A stretch of 19,471 nucleotides of DNA, from the NCBI GenBank assembly GCA_023260735.1, contig JALQUL010000223.1, positions 1 through 19,471 of the forward strand. Reading direction: 5' to 3'. Each line of letters opens with the position of its first letter. Position 1 is the first letter of the stretch. The notes under the pieces were generated by a model. The model saw only the letters and a list, made by a program, of their open reading frames with translations, was not told where the DNA came from and made no database searches. This document shows, one piece after another, positions 7,600 through 16,458 of the stretch. A program made the position numbers and the translations under genes. The DNA is from Limnohabitans sp. (lineage in GTDB: Bacteria; Pseudomonadota; Gammaproteobacteria; Burkholderiales; Burkholderiaceae_C).

Positions 7600-9035
7600 A
7601 AAAATTAGCTCCCGGCGAACCACTAGATGGTTTTCAAGTAGTAGAGTGTTTACACGCTGGTGGTATGGCTCATGTTTATCAAGTCACTTATGCTGATGGT
7701 AGTACACCTGGTTTTGACATGGCCATGAAAGTACCCAAAATGACAGCGGGTGATGGTGCTGAAAACATTGTAGGCTTTGAAGTAGAACAACAAATTTTGC
7801 AAGTCTTAGAAGGGCCACATGTACCTCGTTTTGTGGCTGCTGGTGATCTTGAAAACACACCCTATTTGGTGATGGAATATGTGAAGGGTAAAACCCTTGA
7901 TCATTGGACAACTCAAGCCAAAAAATTATCTAATTTAGAAATCTGCCAACTAGGTATATCGGTTGCGCTGGCAATGCATAGCCTGCACCAACAAAATGCA
8001 GTGCATCTCGACTTAAAACCAGCCAATATTATTATTAAAGAAAATGGTAGCGCTGTATTACTCGATTTTGGCTTGTCTTATCATGCCCATTATCCCGATT
8101 TATTAGCAGAGCAACTACGTAAAGCGGTGGGCTCTCCTGCTTGGATTGCCCCAGAACAGGTAGTAGGTGTACGAGGTGACCCCAGAAGCGATATTTTTGC
8201 TTTAGGCGTCATGCTGTATCAGCTGTTAACTGCTGAATTGCCATTTGGTGAACCTACCACCACAGGAGGCCTACGCCAACGGCTCTGGATGGATCCTCAA
8301 CCAGTTCGACAACTCAATCCAGAAGTGCCTGAGTGGTTGCAAGAAATTGTCATGCGTTGTTTAGAATCTGAGGCAGCTAAGCGCTATCCATCAGCGGCTC
8401 ATTTGGCCTTTGATTTACGCCACCCAGAGCAGGTCAAAGTGACGGCTAGAGGTAAAAAAATCAAAGGTACTGATTTTAAAACCCACTTTAAACGTTGGAT
8501 CAAAGCAGCTGGTATGCAATACCAGCCCAGCCCTTTAGCCACTGAACAAATTGAATCAGTACCCATTGTAATGGTCGCTGTACCGCATCAAGACGTCACC
8601 GATGCTACTTTGTACTCATTAAGACAAGCAGTAGAGCGATCTTTGGGCACTAGGCCAGGTGCACAATTAGCTTGTGTGACTGTTATTTCTGGCTCCTCTG
8701 CATCCAATAATGCCAACAGTGAAACTACGCTCCAAAGGCAGCATCTTAATCACCTCAAACAATGGGCTCAAGGTCTTGACTTAAACAACCATCAAGTCTC
8801 CTATCATGTTTTGGAATCAAGTGATGTAGCTCATGCTTTAATTGAATACGCCAAAGGAAACCACGTGAGTGTGTTGGTAATGGGGGCTGCTACCCATGGT
8901 TTACAGACCCAAAGATGGTTAGCGACTATTCCAATTAAAGTCGCTATGGATGCCCCCTGTACCGTTATTTTGGTGAAACAAGCTCTACCCTTTGACAAAT
9001 TATTTGAGTTGGCTGATGACAACAGCACCTCCTAA
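7596..9035 (+). CDS. Bifunctional Ser/Thr protein kinase with C-terminal universal stress protein domain
   Basis: The 479-residue protein has two parts. Residues 12-280 form a Hanks-type kinase: glycine loop AGGMAHVY (21-28), ATP-anchoring lysine K45 (AMKVPK), catalytic loop HLDLKPAN (137-144, Leu in place of the usual Arg of HRD), LLDFGLS (155-161), APEQ (185-188) and SDIFALGVMLYQLLT (198-212). A basic linker at about 281-320 leads to a universal-stress-protein domain at about 322-461 (PIVMVAVPHQD ... VLVMGAATHG ... DAPCTVILVK). The USP nucleotide-binding glycine motif looks imperfect (GAATHG). There is no transmembrane or PASTA segment, so it is a soluble signalling kinase. The non-RD catalytic loop suggests it may not need activation-loop phosphorylation. 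It is translationally coupled to the phosphoesterase. A long stem-loop follows the stop by about 30 bases. Substrates and the sensed signal are unknown. Confidence 0.93.
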   Translation: MKKLAPGEPLDGFQVVECLHAGGMAHVYQVTYADGSTPGFDMAMKVPKMTAGDGAENIVGFEVEQQILQVLEGPHVPRFVAAGDLENTPYLVMEYVKGKTLDHWTTQAKKLSNLEICQLGISVALAMHSLHQQNAVHLDLKPANIIIKENGSAVLLDFGLSYHAHYPDLLAEQLRKAVGSPAWIAPEQVVGVRGDPRSDIFALGVMLYQLLTAELPFGEPTTTGGLRQRLWMDPQPVRQLNPEVPEWLQEIVMRCLESEAAKRYPSAAHLAFDLRHPEQVKVTARGKKIKGTDFKTHFKRWIKAAGMQYQPSPLATEQIESVPIVMVAVPHQDVTDATLYSLRQAVERSLGTRPGAQLACVTVISGSSASNNANSETTLQRQHLNHLKQWAQGLDLNNHQVSYHVLESSDVAHALIEYAKGNHVSVLVMGAATHGLQTQRWLATIPIKVAMDAPCTVILVKQALPFDKLFELADDNSTS

Positions 9036-9064
9036 TCTTATTAGTTAGTTTGAAGTCCTAGAAT

Positions 9065-9120
9065 CATTCATCAACCTCATCAAAAACTATTTTTTGATGA
9101 GGTTGATTATTTGGTGAATG
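9065..9120 (+). terminator. Long stem-loop after the kinase gene
   Basis: A 17-bp perfect stem (9070-9086 with 9091-9107, four-base loop CTAT) is followed by a second nested complement (CATTCA 9065-9070 with TGAATG 9115-9120). The stem carries five A:U pairs next to the loop. No clean T-run follows on the plus strand, so termination may be weak or the structure may protect the mRNA 3' end. Confidence 0.6.
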
Positions 9121-9254
9121 CTTTAGCTGTATAGAGCTATTGCAAAAATTGATGACTCTCCTATGACAGTTATCAATTGGTGTTACCCATTGCTTTTCAT
9201 ATCTTTTCTAACTTGTGTATGATTAGCCCATTCATTAAAAAAATAGAGGCAGTA

Positions 9255-9281
9255 TTGACACTGTTTTTTGATTTTTATTCT
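9255..9281 (+). promoter_or_regulatory. Possible sigma-70 promoter for the uvrA gene
   Basis: TTGACA at 9255-9260 is followed after 15 bases by TATTCT at 9276-9281, about 90 bp before the uvrA ATG. The spacing is short. Overlapping the -35 is CAGT-N6-ACTG (9250-9263). No LexA-type CTGT-N8-ACAG box was found in the 338-bp gap (9036-9373); apart from the stem-loop and this site I see nothing in that gap. Confidence 0.35.
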
Positions 9282-9373
9282 GGCTATTTTTCTGGCTTTA
9301 TCAGTTCAGTTCATTGATTCAAGCCACACCCTAGCCTAGCTTACAGTACACCTTTTGAATACTCTTCATCCTT

Positions 9374-12300
9374 ATGAGCTCATCAATTAAAATCCGAGGT
9401 GCCAGACAGCACAATCTTAAAAATCTAGATTTAGATATTCAAACGGGTGAGCTCACCGTAGTTACAGGGCCAAGTGGCTCTGGCAAATCAAGTTTGGTGT
9501 TTGATACCCTTTATGCTGAAGGACAACGCCGATACGTAGAAACTTTTTCTGCCTATGCTAGGCAGTTTTTAGATCGTATGGATAAACCTGCGGTCGATAA
9601 AATTGAAGGTGTGCCACCCGCTATTGCGATTGATCAAACCAACCCAGTTCGCTCGTCTCGCTCGACAGTAGGTACTATGACCGAACTCAATGATCATTTA
9701 AAATTGTTATGGGCCAGAGTCGGACAATTATTTGATCAAAAAACTGCCTCACCAGTTCAACATGACACGGCACAAACTATTTATGCTCAGTTATTGATCA
9801 AAGCACAAGAACTTAATAACCCACGTTTAGCACTGAGTTTTCCGGTGCATTTACCGGCCAATACCAGTCAGCAACAAATGCAAGATTGGTTGTCCGCTAG
9901 TGGCTATACCCGTACCTTAGGCCAACGCACCATTACTATTGCTAATCCTGATTTTATTCAAGATGCTTCTAGTAAGACTTCTGCAAAAAAATCAAAAGTC
10001 AATGTGGCTGAAACACTAGAACAAATTGTGGTAGACGTTATTGCCGACCGATTTCGTATTATCAACACCGATCAAGCCAGAGCCTTAGATGCCATAGAAC
10101 AATGTTTATTGCGTGGCAATGGCAGAATCGATGTGCACTTATTACCTGAAAGCACTGACAACGCGTCCGAGGGCAAAACCGCCTATCAGGACACTGTATG
10201 GCGCTACTCCAAAGGCCTACACTGTCCAGAAAGTGATTTGCATTACACCGAGCCCACAGGTTCTATGTTCTCATTTAACTCTGCCGTAGGTGCTTGCCCT
10301 GCATGTAGGGGTTTTGGCCGAGTAATTGGGGTAGACTTTAATTTGGTCGTTCCCAATGACAAGCTCACCTTAAGGGCTGGTGCGATCAAACCCATACAAA
10401 CACCTGCATGGAAAGAATGCCAAGATGATTTGATGCGTTTTTCTGAACAAGCTGGTATTCCCCGTGACACGCCTTATTACCAATTAACTCAAGAGCAAAA
10501 AGATTGGGTCATAGAGGGTTCGCCCAACTGGAATGGTAAATGGAATCAACAATGGTATGGTGTCAGACGCTTTTTTGAATACCTAGAAACCAAATCCTAC
10601 AAAATGCATATAAGGGTTTTGTTATCTAAATACCGCAGCTATACACCCTGTCCCACCTGCAATGGTGCCAGACTACAACCCGAATCTTTATTATGGCGTG
10701 TAGGTAGCAAAGAAGACGCCGATGCAGTGTTGCACCCCAGTGCTCGATTTATGCCTAAAGGTGTCAGCTGGAGCAGGGCACAATTAGAAGCCTTACCTGG
10801 TTTATGTTTGCATGATGTGATGCAATTGCCAATAGAAAAATTACAAGTATTTTGTAGCCGTCTCTACAGCAGTATGCAGGAGCCACAAAGTACAGATGTC
10901 GCCATTAGTCCTTTAGACTCGGCCGAGAAAAAAGCCCAAAAACAAATCCTAGATGAGATCCGCACCCGTTTGTTTTATTTATGTGATGTAGGCATTGGTT
11001 ATTTAACTCTCGATAGGCAAAGCCGTACTTTAAGTGGTGGCGAAGTACAACGTATCAACCTTACTACTGCGCTTGGCACTTCTTTGGTCAATACCTTGTT
11101 TGTTTTAGATGAACCTAGTATTGGTTTACATCCCAAAGATATGCACCGAATTACAGAAGCCATGCTACGCCTGCGCGATGCCGGCAACACCTTGGTGGTG
11201 GTAGAACATGACCCACAAGTAATGATCGCTGCTGACCGAGTAATTGATATGGGTCCTGGCCCTGGTGCGCAAGGTGGCTCCATTGTATTTGATGGCTCGG
11301 TGCATCAACTCAGACACGCTGACACTTTAACTGGCCACTATTTAGGCGGCCGAAAAACTATTCCTAATGGCTTAAAACGCTTGGTGCAAGAAAATACACC
11401 ACGATTAATTTTAACGGGTGCCCGAGAAAACAATTTAAAAAATCTAAGGATTGAATTTCCGCTACACCGTATGGTGTGTATAACGGGTGTAAGTGGCTCG
11501 GGTAAATCCACTTTAATGCAAGATGTATTAGCCCCTGCATTACTTAGGCATTTTGGTAAACCCACCGAATCGGCTGGCTTACATGATGAATTATTAGGCA
11601 CTGATTATTTAAGCGATGTGGTGTTTGTTGATCAATCTCCTATTGGCAAAAGTGCTCGCTCTAATCCCGTGAGTTACATTGGTGCATGGGACCATGTGCG
11701 CCATTTATTTGCTCAAACCGAATTAGCCCACAGCCGAGGCTACACGGCCGGTAAATTTAGTTTTAATGGCGGTGATGGTCGTTGCCCAATGTGCGGTGGC
11801 TCTGGTTTTGAGCATGTTGAAATGCAATTTTTAAGCGATATTTATTTACGCTGCCAAGAATGTGATGGCAAACGTTATCGACCCGAAATTTTGGAAGTCA
11901 CCATCAACCGCAAAGGTCAGACTCTTCATGTGGCAGATGTATTAGATTTGACTGTAGCTCAGGCATTGGATTTATTTCAACAAGATCGTGAACTGGTAAA
12001 AGCCCTACAACCAGTGGTCGATGTGGGACTCGATTATGTCAAGCTAGGCCAACCCGTTCCCACATTGTCGGGCGGTGAAGCACAACGTTTAAAACTAGCC
12101 GCTTATTTAGTGGAAGCGGTCAAATCTCAATCGGCTAGCAAACAAAAGTTGGCTCAAAAAGGCATGTTGTTTTTATTTGATGAGCCTACTACAGGTTTGC
12201 ATTTTGATGATATTGCTAAACTCATGCGTTCATTGCGCCAGCTAATTGATGCAGGTCATTCGGTATTTTTAATCGAACACAACTTAGATGTGATGCGAGC

Positions 12301-15300
12301 TTGCGACTGGATGATTGACTTGGGTCCCGATGGTGGCGAAGCCGGTGGCCAATTAGTGGCTCAAGGCTACCCAGAAGAGTTGGCTAGGCATGCCCAATCC
12401 CACACGGCTCAAGCCCTTCGTGATTATGAAGAAACCTTAGGGCTTGGTAATTTAGGCTTAGCCGAATCTACTGCTGTGTGGCAAGAAAACCGACAACAAT
12501 TACAGATCAAACAAGAGAAAGCAAAAAATCAAATTTCTATTGTGAATGCACAAGAGCATAATCTTAAAGCTTTGTCGGTGAACATTCCTAGAGGTCAATT
12601 TAACGTGGTGACTGGGGTAAGTGGCTCGGGTAAATCCACATTAGCTTTTGACATTTTATTTAATGAGGGCCAAAGACGTTACTTAGAAAGTTTAAATGCC
12701 TATGCCCGTAGCATTGTGCAGCCTGCTGGCAGGCCAGAGGTAGATGCTGTTTATGGCATACCTCCCACAGTGGCAATCGAACAAAGGTTATCTAGAGGCG
12801 GACGTAAATCAACTGTTGGCACTACTACCGAGGTCTGGCATTTTTTACGTTTGTTATATGTGAAGTTGGGCACACAACACTGTATTCATGATAACAGCCC
12901 TGTACAGGCACAAAGTCCTGAAATTATTTTGAATCATTTAATGCGCCACTACAAAGGCCAAGAAGTGGGTTTATTAGCCCCACTGGTGATAGCTAGAAAA
13001 GGCATTTACACCGAGCTTGCCGAATGGGCACGACCTAAAGGCTATAGCCATTTAAGGGTGGACGGACAATTTGTATCGACTCAAAATTTTCCAAAGCTTG
13101 ATCGCTTTAAAGAACATTCGATTGAACTACCGGTTTTAAGTTTAACCGTAGAGGCAAGCCAAGAAGCTTTGCTACGCCAAGGTATTGATCAAGCTTTGTT
13201 GCACGGCAAAGGCGTGATGATGGTTTTAAGCCAACTAGATGGTCTAGCTCATGCCCTAGAAAACGGCTTAAGCACCTTAGGAGTAGGACAACTTGAAACC
13301 TACTCTAGTAAACGGGCTTGCCCTGTGTGTAGCACCAGTTATGCTGAACTCGACCCACGAATGTTTAGTTATAACAGCAAACAAGGTTGGTGCCCAGATT
13401 GTGTGGGGACTGGTTTAGCACTGAGCAAAGAGCAACGCAAAATTTTAGATGACACTTTGCCCAATGAAGATAATAAAGGCAGAGAACAAAGTTTTATGGA
13501 GCCCGAGTTGGACGATGCCCCCACCGGCAGCTGCCCTACTTGCTCGGGAAGCCGACTCAATCCCACTTCTAGGGCGGTTCGATTTGGCCCCATTAAGGGT
13601 GAAAAATTGGGTATTGCCGATATTGCAGCCAAAAGTATTGATGAACTGATTGATTGGGTCCAATCAGTTCAAGCACCCCATGCTTTAAGCACTCGAGATT
13701 TTGAGATTGCCCGTGACCTGATCGCAGAAATTGCCTCTCGACTGGAGTTTTTGCAGCAAGTTGGATTAGGGTATTTAACGCTAGACCGTGGCGCTCCCAC
13801 TTTAAGTGGTGGTGAAGCCCAACGTATTCGTTTGGCCGCCCAATTAGGTAGCAATTTACAAGGTGTTTGTTATGTTTTAGACGAACCCACTATTGGACTA
13901 CACGCTCGGGACAATCAAATTTTATTAAAAGCCCTGCATTCTTTAAGCGATAAAGGCAACACCTTGGTGGTAGTCGAGCACGATGAAGACACAATTAGGC
14001 ATGCCGACCATATTATTGATATTGGCCCTGGGGCGGGTATTCGAGGTGGTAATTTAGTGGCACAAGGCAGCTTGCAAGATGTAATGAATGTAGCGGACTC
14101 TTTAACGGGTCGTTATTTGCGAGATGCCATGAAGCACCCGCTTAATCCTAGGCGCAATATGGATACCGAGTCCAATATGGAAGCTGCAGCACAAGCCCCA
14201 ATTGAGCCTAAAAAAGTCAGCAAAAGCAAAACAAAAGCCAAGGCAACCAGCGCTTCAGATGAATTAGCCACAGCCGATGTTTCAGTCGCTAAATCGATTG
14301 AATTGATCAATGTGAACCTGCACAACTTGCAACATTTAAATGCCAGTATTCCACTTAAACGATTGGTGGCAATTACTGGTGTAAGTGGCTCTGGAAAATC
14401 CACTTTAGCCCGGGAAGTATTGTTAAGCAATGTACAAAATCTAGTCCAGCAAGCCAGCACCAAAGCCGGCCGTGATGCCATGCTAGCTGGTAATGGCCCT
14501 GCCTTAGAGTTTGTAGAACAAATCACCGGCTTTGAATCGGTTGATAAGGTATTAGAGGTGGATCAAACCCCTATTGGCAAAACGCCACGAAGTTGCCCTG
14601 CCACCTATATTGGTTTTTGGGATGTAATTCGCAAACTTTTTGCCGACACCTTAGAAGCCAAAGCACGTGGATATAGCGCCAGCCGTTTTAGTTTTAACAC
14701 CGGTGAGGGCCGATGCCCCAGCTGCGAAGGACAAGGCATGCGCACCATTGGTATGAGTTTCTTGCCCGATGTAAAAGTGGTGTGCGAAACCTGTAAAGGT
14801 GCACGTTTTAACCCAGAAACCCTAGCCGTGACTTGGCGTGGTAAAAACATTGGCCAAGTTTTGCAAATGGAGGTCGATGAAGCCGTTGATTTTTTTGCCA
14901 CTATGCCGGCTATTGCCTATTCCCTACAGTTATTAAAAGATGTGGGCCTAGGTTATTTAACTTTGGGCCAAGCCTCCCCCACTTTAAGCGGTGGCGAGGC
15001 CCAACGCCTTAAATTAGTCACTGAACTGAGCAAAGTAAGAGATGACATCACCCGTCGGGGGCAAAAAACACCGCACACACTTTATGTGCTTGACGAGCCC
15101 ACCGTGGGTTTACATATGGCAGATGTGGCCAAGCTCATTTCGGTACTGCACCGCTTAGTGGATGCCGGCCATAGTGTAGTGGTCATTGAACATGACCTTG
15201 ATGTGATTGCCGAAGCCGATTGGATTATTGACCTAGGCCCTGAAGGTGGCAAAAACGGCGGGCAAATTGTTGCTACGGGTAGCCCAGAACAAGTGGTGCA

Positions 15301-15349
15301 AAGCCAAAGTCCTACTGGTAAGGCCTTAAGTGCCGTACTTTATCGTTAA
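9374..15349 (+). CDS. uvrA: Tandem double-length UvrA (two fused excinuclease A units, four ABC ATP sites)
   Basis: UvrA is the damage-sensing ATPase of nucleotide excision repair and hands lesions to UvrB. This 1991-residue protein is two complete UvrA units in a row (normal length about 940). Walker A motifs are at 32-39, 705-712, 1081-1088 and 1669-1676; ABC signatures (LSGGE) start at 553, 898, 1477 and 1871, each followed by a DEP Walker B and a switch histidine (VEHD/IEHN/VEHD/IEHD). Both units keep a region corresponding to the UvrB-binding domain and the second zinc module (CPMCGGSG ... CQECDGKR; CPSCEGQG ... CETCKGAR). The first unit lost one cysteine of the first zinc module (CPES instead of CPxC), while the second keeps CPVC ... 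CPDC. The units join near residues 1030-1053; a Lys/Ala-rich linker at about 1589-1640 lies inside the second. From memory this architecture is a recognised Burkholderiales form. I cannot tell if the genome has a standard uvrA too. Confidence 0.95.
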   Translation: MSSSIKIRGARQHNLKNLDLDIQTGELTVVTGPSGSGKSSLVFDTLYAEGQRRYVETFSAYARQFLDRMDKPAVDKIEGVPPAIAIDQTNPVRSSRSTVGTMTELNDHLKLLWARVGQLFDQKTASPVQHDTAQTIYAQLLIKAQELNNPRLALSFPVHLPANTSQQQMQDWLSASGYTRTLGQRTITIANPDFIQDASSKTSAKKSKVNVAETLEQIVVDVIADRFRIINTDQARALDAIEQCLLRGNGRIDVHLLPESTDNASEGKTAYQDTVWRYSKGLHCPESDLHYTEPTGSMFSFNSAVGACPACRGFGRVIGVDFNLVVPNDKLTLRAGAIKPIQTPAWKECQDDLMRFSEQAGIPRDTPYYQLTQEQKDWVIEGSPNWNGKWNQQWYGVRRFFEYLETKSYKMHIRVLLSKYRSYTPCPTCNGARLQPESLLWRVGSKEDADAVLHPSARFMPKGVSWSRAQLEALPGLCLHDVMQLPIEKLQVFCSRLYSSMQEPQSTDVAISPLDSAEKKAQKQILDEIRTRLFYLCDVGIGYLTLDRQSRTLSGGEVQRINLTTALGTSLVNTLFVLDEPSIGLHPKDMHRITEAMLRLRDAGNTLVVVEHDPQVMIAADRVIDMGPGPGAQGGSIVFDGSVHQLRHADTLTGHYLGGRKTIPNGLKRLVQENTPRLILTGARENNLKNLRIEFPLHRMVCITGVSGSGKSTLMQDVLAPALLRHFGKPTESAGLHDELLGTDYLSDVVFVDQSPIGKSARSNPVSYIGAWDHVRHLFAQTELAHSRGYTAGKFSFNGGDGRCPMCGGSGFEHVEMQFLSDIYLRCQECDGKRYRPEILEVTINRKGQTLHVADVLDLTVAQALDLFQQDRELVKALQPVVDVGLDYVKLGQPVPTLSGGEAQRLKLAAYLVEAVKSQSASKQKLAQKGMLFLFDEPTTGLHFDDIAKLMRSLRQLIDAGHSVFLIEHNLDVMRACDWMIDLGPDGGEAGGQLVAQGYPEELARHAQSHTAQALRDYEETLGLGNLGLAESTAVWQENRQQLQIKQEKAKNQISIVNAQEHNLKALSVNIPRGQFNVVTGVSGSGKSTLAFDILFNEGQRRYLESLNAYARSIVQPAGRPEVDAVYGIPPTVAIEQRLSRGGRKSTVGTTTEVWHFLRLLYVKLGTQHCIHDNSPVQAQSPEIILNHLMRHYKGQEVGLLAPLVIARKGIYTELAEWARPKGYSHLRVDGQFVSTQNFPKLDRFKEHSIELPVLSLTVEASQEALLRQGIDQALLHGKGVMMVLSQLDGLAHALENGLSTLGVGQLETYSSKRACPVCSTSYAELDPRMFSYNSKQGWCPDCVGTGLALSKEQRKILDDTLPNEDNKGREQSFMEPELDDAPTGSCPTCSGSRLNPTSRAVRFGPIKGEKLGIADIAAKSIDELIDWVQSVQAPHALSTRDFEIARDLIAEIASRLEFLQQVGLGYLTLDRGAPTLSGGEAQRIRLAAQLGSNLQGVCYVLDEPTIGLHARDNQILLKALHSLSDKGNTLVVVEHDEDTIRHADHIIDIGPGAGIRGGNLVAQGSLQDVMNVADSLTGRYLRDAMKHPLNPRRNMDTESNMEAAAQAPIEPKKVSKSKTKAKATSASDELATADVSVAKSIELINVNLHNLQHLNASIPLKRLVAITGVSGSGKSTLAREVLLSNVQNLVQQASTKAGRDAMLAGNGPALEFVEQITGFESVDKVLEVDQTPIGKTPRSCPATYIGFWDVIRKLFADTLEAKARGYSASRFSFNTGEGRCPSCEGQGMRTIGMSFLPDVKVVCETCKGARFNPETLAVTWRGKNIGQVLQMEVDEAVDFFATMPAIAYSLQLLKDVGLGYLTLGQASPTLSGGEAQRLKLVTELSKVRDDITRRGQKTPHTLYVLDEPTVGLHMADVAKLISVLHRLVDAGHSVVVIEHDLDVIAEADWIIDLGPEGGKNGGQIVATGSPEQVVQSQSPTGKALSAVLYR

Positions 15350-15394
15350 AAATATATCGAAAAATTATTTTTGATAGCAAAAACCCCTTATCTG

Positions 15395-15487
15395 CGTCAG
15401 AATTTGACGTGAGTTAAGCTTATGATTCTGAATATATTTTTATTAGGCATTAATGAAAGCTAATCAACATAAAGAACCTGTGGGTTC
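15395..15487 (+). other. Gene-free gap after uvrA with small hairpins
   Basis: The 330 bp between uvrA and the nuclease gene hold no credible ORF. Small complements are visible: CGTCA/TGACG at 15395-15409 and GAACC/GGTTC at 15474-15487, and an AT-rich imperfect repeat directly after the uvrA stop (15353-15375). Together with the terminator-like hairpin at 15613 they could belong to a structured leader or a small RNA, but no convincing promoter was found. Confidence 0.3.
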
Positions 15488-15612
15488 AGTTATAGGGTGA
15501 TGTTTTGATCTGCTTAGCTTAAAGCAAGTGTTTCAAAATTTGACCTTATTTCTTGGTTTGGCTTTGCCACTCATGCCGTAAAAATTCTTCTTTGTTCTTT
15601 TCATCCAGTCCC

Positions 15613-15653
15613 GAATCTTCCCAAACAGCAAACTGCTGAAGGAAGATTCTTTT
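15613..15653 (+). terminator. Terminator-like hairpin just upstream of the nuclease gene
   Basis: GAATCTTCC (15613-15621) pairs with GGAAGATTC (15641-15649); inside, CAGCA (15626-15630) pairs with TGCTG (15634-15638) around AAC. TTTT follows at once, then GCCTTTTG. It has a plus-strand intrinsic-terminator shape and ends only 26 bases before the nuclease ATG, so it would act on transcripts entering that gene (attenuator) or end a transcript from the gap. Confidence 0.7.
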
Positions 15654-15679
15654 GCCTTTTGTTTTACATTTTTACTTTT

Positions 15680-16324
15680 ATGACTGCTTTTATTCAATTT
15701 TTTGTTTTAGCTTTTAGTTTGTTTTTAGCTGTTGCTGGGCAAGCTTTTGCCTTTGAGGGTACCGTTGTAGGTGTAGCCGATGGCGATACAGTGACCGTAT
15801 TAGATGCACAAAAAACCCAGCATAAAATTCGCCTCTCTGGCATTGATGCACCCGAAAAAGCACAGGACTATGGTGAACGTTCTAAACAAAATCTATCTAA
15901 TTTAGTTTTTGGTAAAAAGGTGACCATACCCGACACAACTAAAGACCGTTATGGCAGAACAATTTCTAGAGTTTTAGTAAATGGCAAAGACGCAGGCTTA
16001 GAGCAAATTAAAGGCGGATTTGCTTGGCATTACAAAAAATACCAAAAAGACCAACAACCTAGCGATAGAGTTTTATATGCCCAGGCTCAAGAAAAATCTC
16101 AAAGTGCCAGAGTGGGCTTGTGGGCACTGGCCAATCCAGTTGAACCAGAGGCCTTTAGACGTAATGCAGGTGGTACACGAACTGCAGCGGGTCAAACATC
16201 ATCGGCTGGAACCAATCCATTAACTAGCGACTGCCCATGTAGTAGCAATAACTTATGTACCGGCCCTAAAGGGGGACGTTATTGCATTAACAGTAACGGT
16301 AATAAGTCATACCAACAACAATAA
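15680..16324 (+). CDS. Secreted thermonuclease-like protein (SNase family)
   Basis: The 214-residue protein has a signal peptide (hydrophobic residues 5-20, likely cut after QAFA at about 24) and a staphylococcal-nuclease fold domain at 26-145. Catalytic and Ca-binding counterparts are present: D34 and D36 (ADGDT), R51, D56 and E59 (IRLSGIDAPE), and R93 (DRYGR). It should cut DNA or RNA in the periplasm or outside the cell. The tail (about 165-214) is Thr/Ser/Gly-rich with four cysteines and the motif CTGPKGGRYC, a module common at the ends of such nucleases. I start at the ATG at 15680; a TTG seven codons earlier is in frame but sits closer to the upstream hairpin. The Shine-Dalgarno is poor. 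No lipobox is seen. Confidence 0.9.
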   Translation: MTAFIQFFVLAFSLFLAVAGQAFAFEGTVVGVADGDTVTVLDAQKTQHKIRLSGIDAPEKAQDYGERSKQNLSNLVFGKKVTIPDTTKDRYGRTISRVLVNGKDAGLEQIKGGFAWHYKKYQKDQQPSDRVLYAQAQEKSQSARVGLWALANPVEPEAFRRNAGGTRTAAGQTSSAGTNPLTSDCPCSSNNLCTGPKGGRYCINSNGNKSYQQQ

Positions 16325-16398
16325 TTAGATTCATTTCAAAACGAGTTTTTTTGATTTATGATTGTTTTAAGAACACTTGCTCATCATTTTTGTACACT

Positions 16399-16414
16399 AA
16401 CTCATGTTTGAGTT
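16399..16414. repeat. Short inverted repeat upstream of aroQ-like gene
   Basis: AACTCA (16399-16404) and TGAGTT (16409-16414) form a perfect 6-bp palindrome with a TGTT loop, 44 bases upstream of the dehydroquinase ATG. It could be an operator or a leader hairpin; the short length allows chance. Confidence 0.3.
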
Positions 16415-16458
16415 GGAATTAGCAGTTTCTTTAATTGGTTATTGAATAGGTTTTAACA

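Noticed and set aside
9036..9373. LexA/SOS box upstream of uvrA
   Set aside because: No CTGT-N8-ACAG or close variant found; the CAGT-N6-ACTG repeat has the wrong polarity and spacing.
14113..14526. 137-residue minus-strand frame inside uvrA
   Set aside because: Shadow of the strong uvrA coding frame; no start signal or family resemblance.
15572..15679. Minus-strand frame reading a protein-like tail (FAVWEDSGLDEKNKEEFL)
   Set aside because: The frame has no ATG, GTG or TTG start between its upstream stop and this segment, and it overlaps the nuclease terminator hairpin; likely chance in A-rich sequence.
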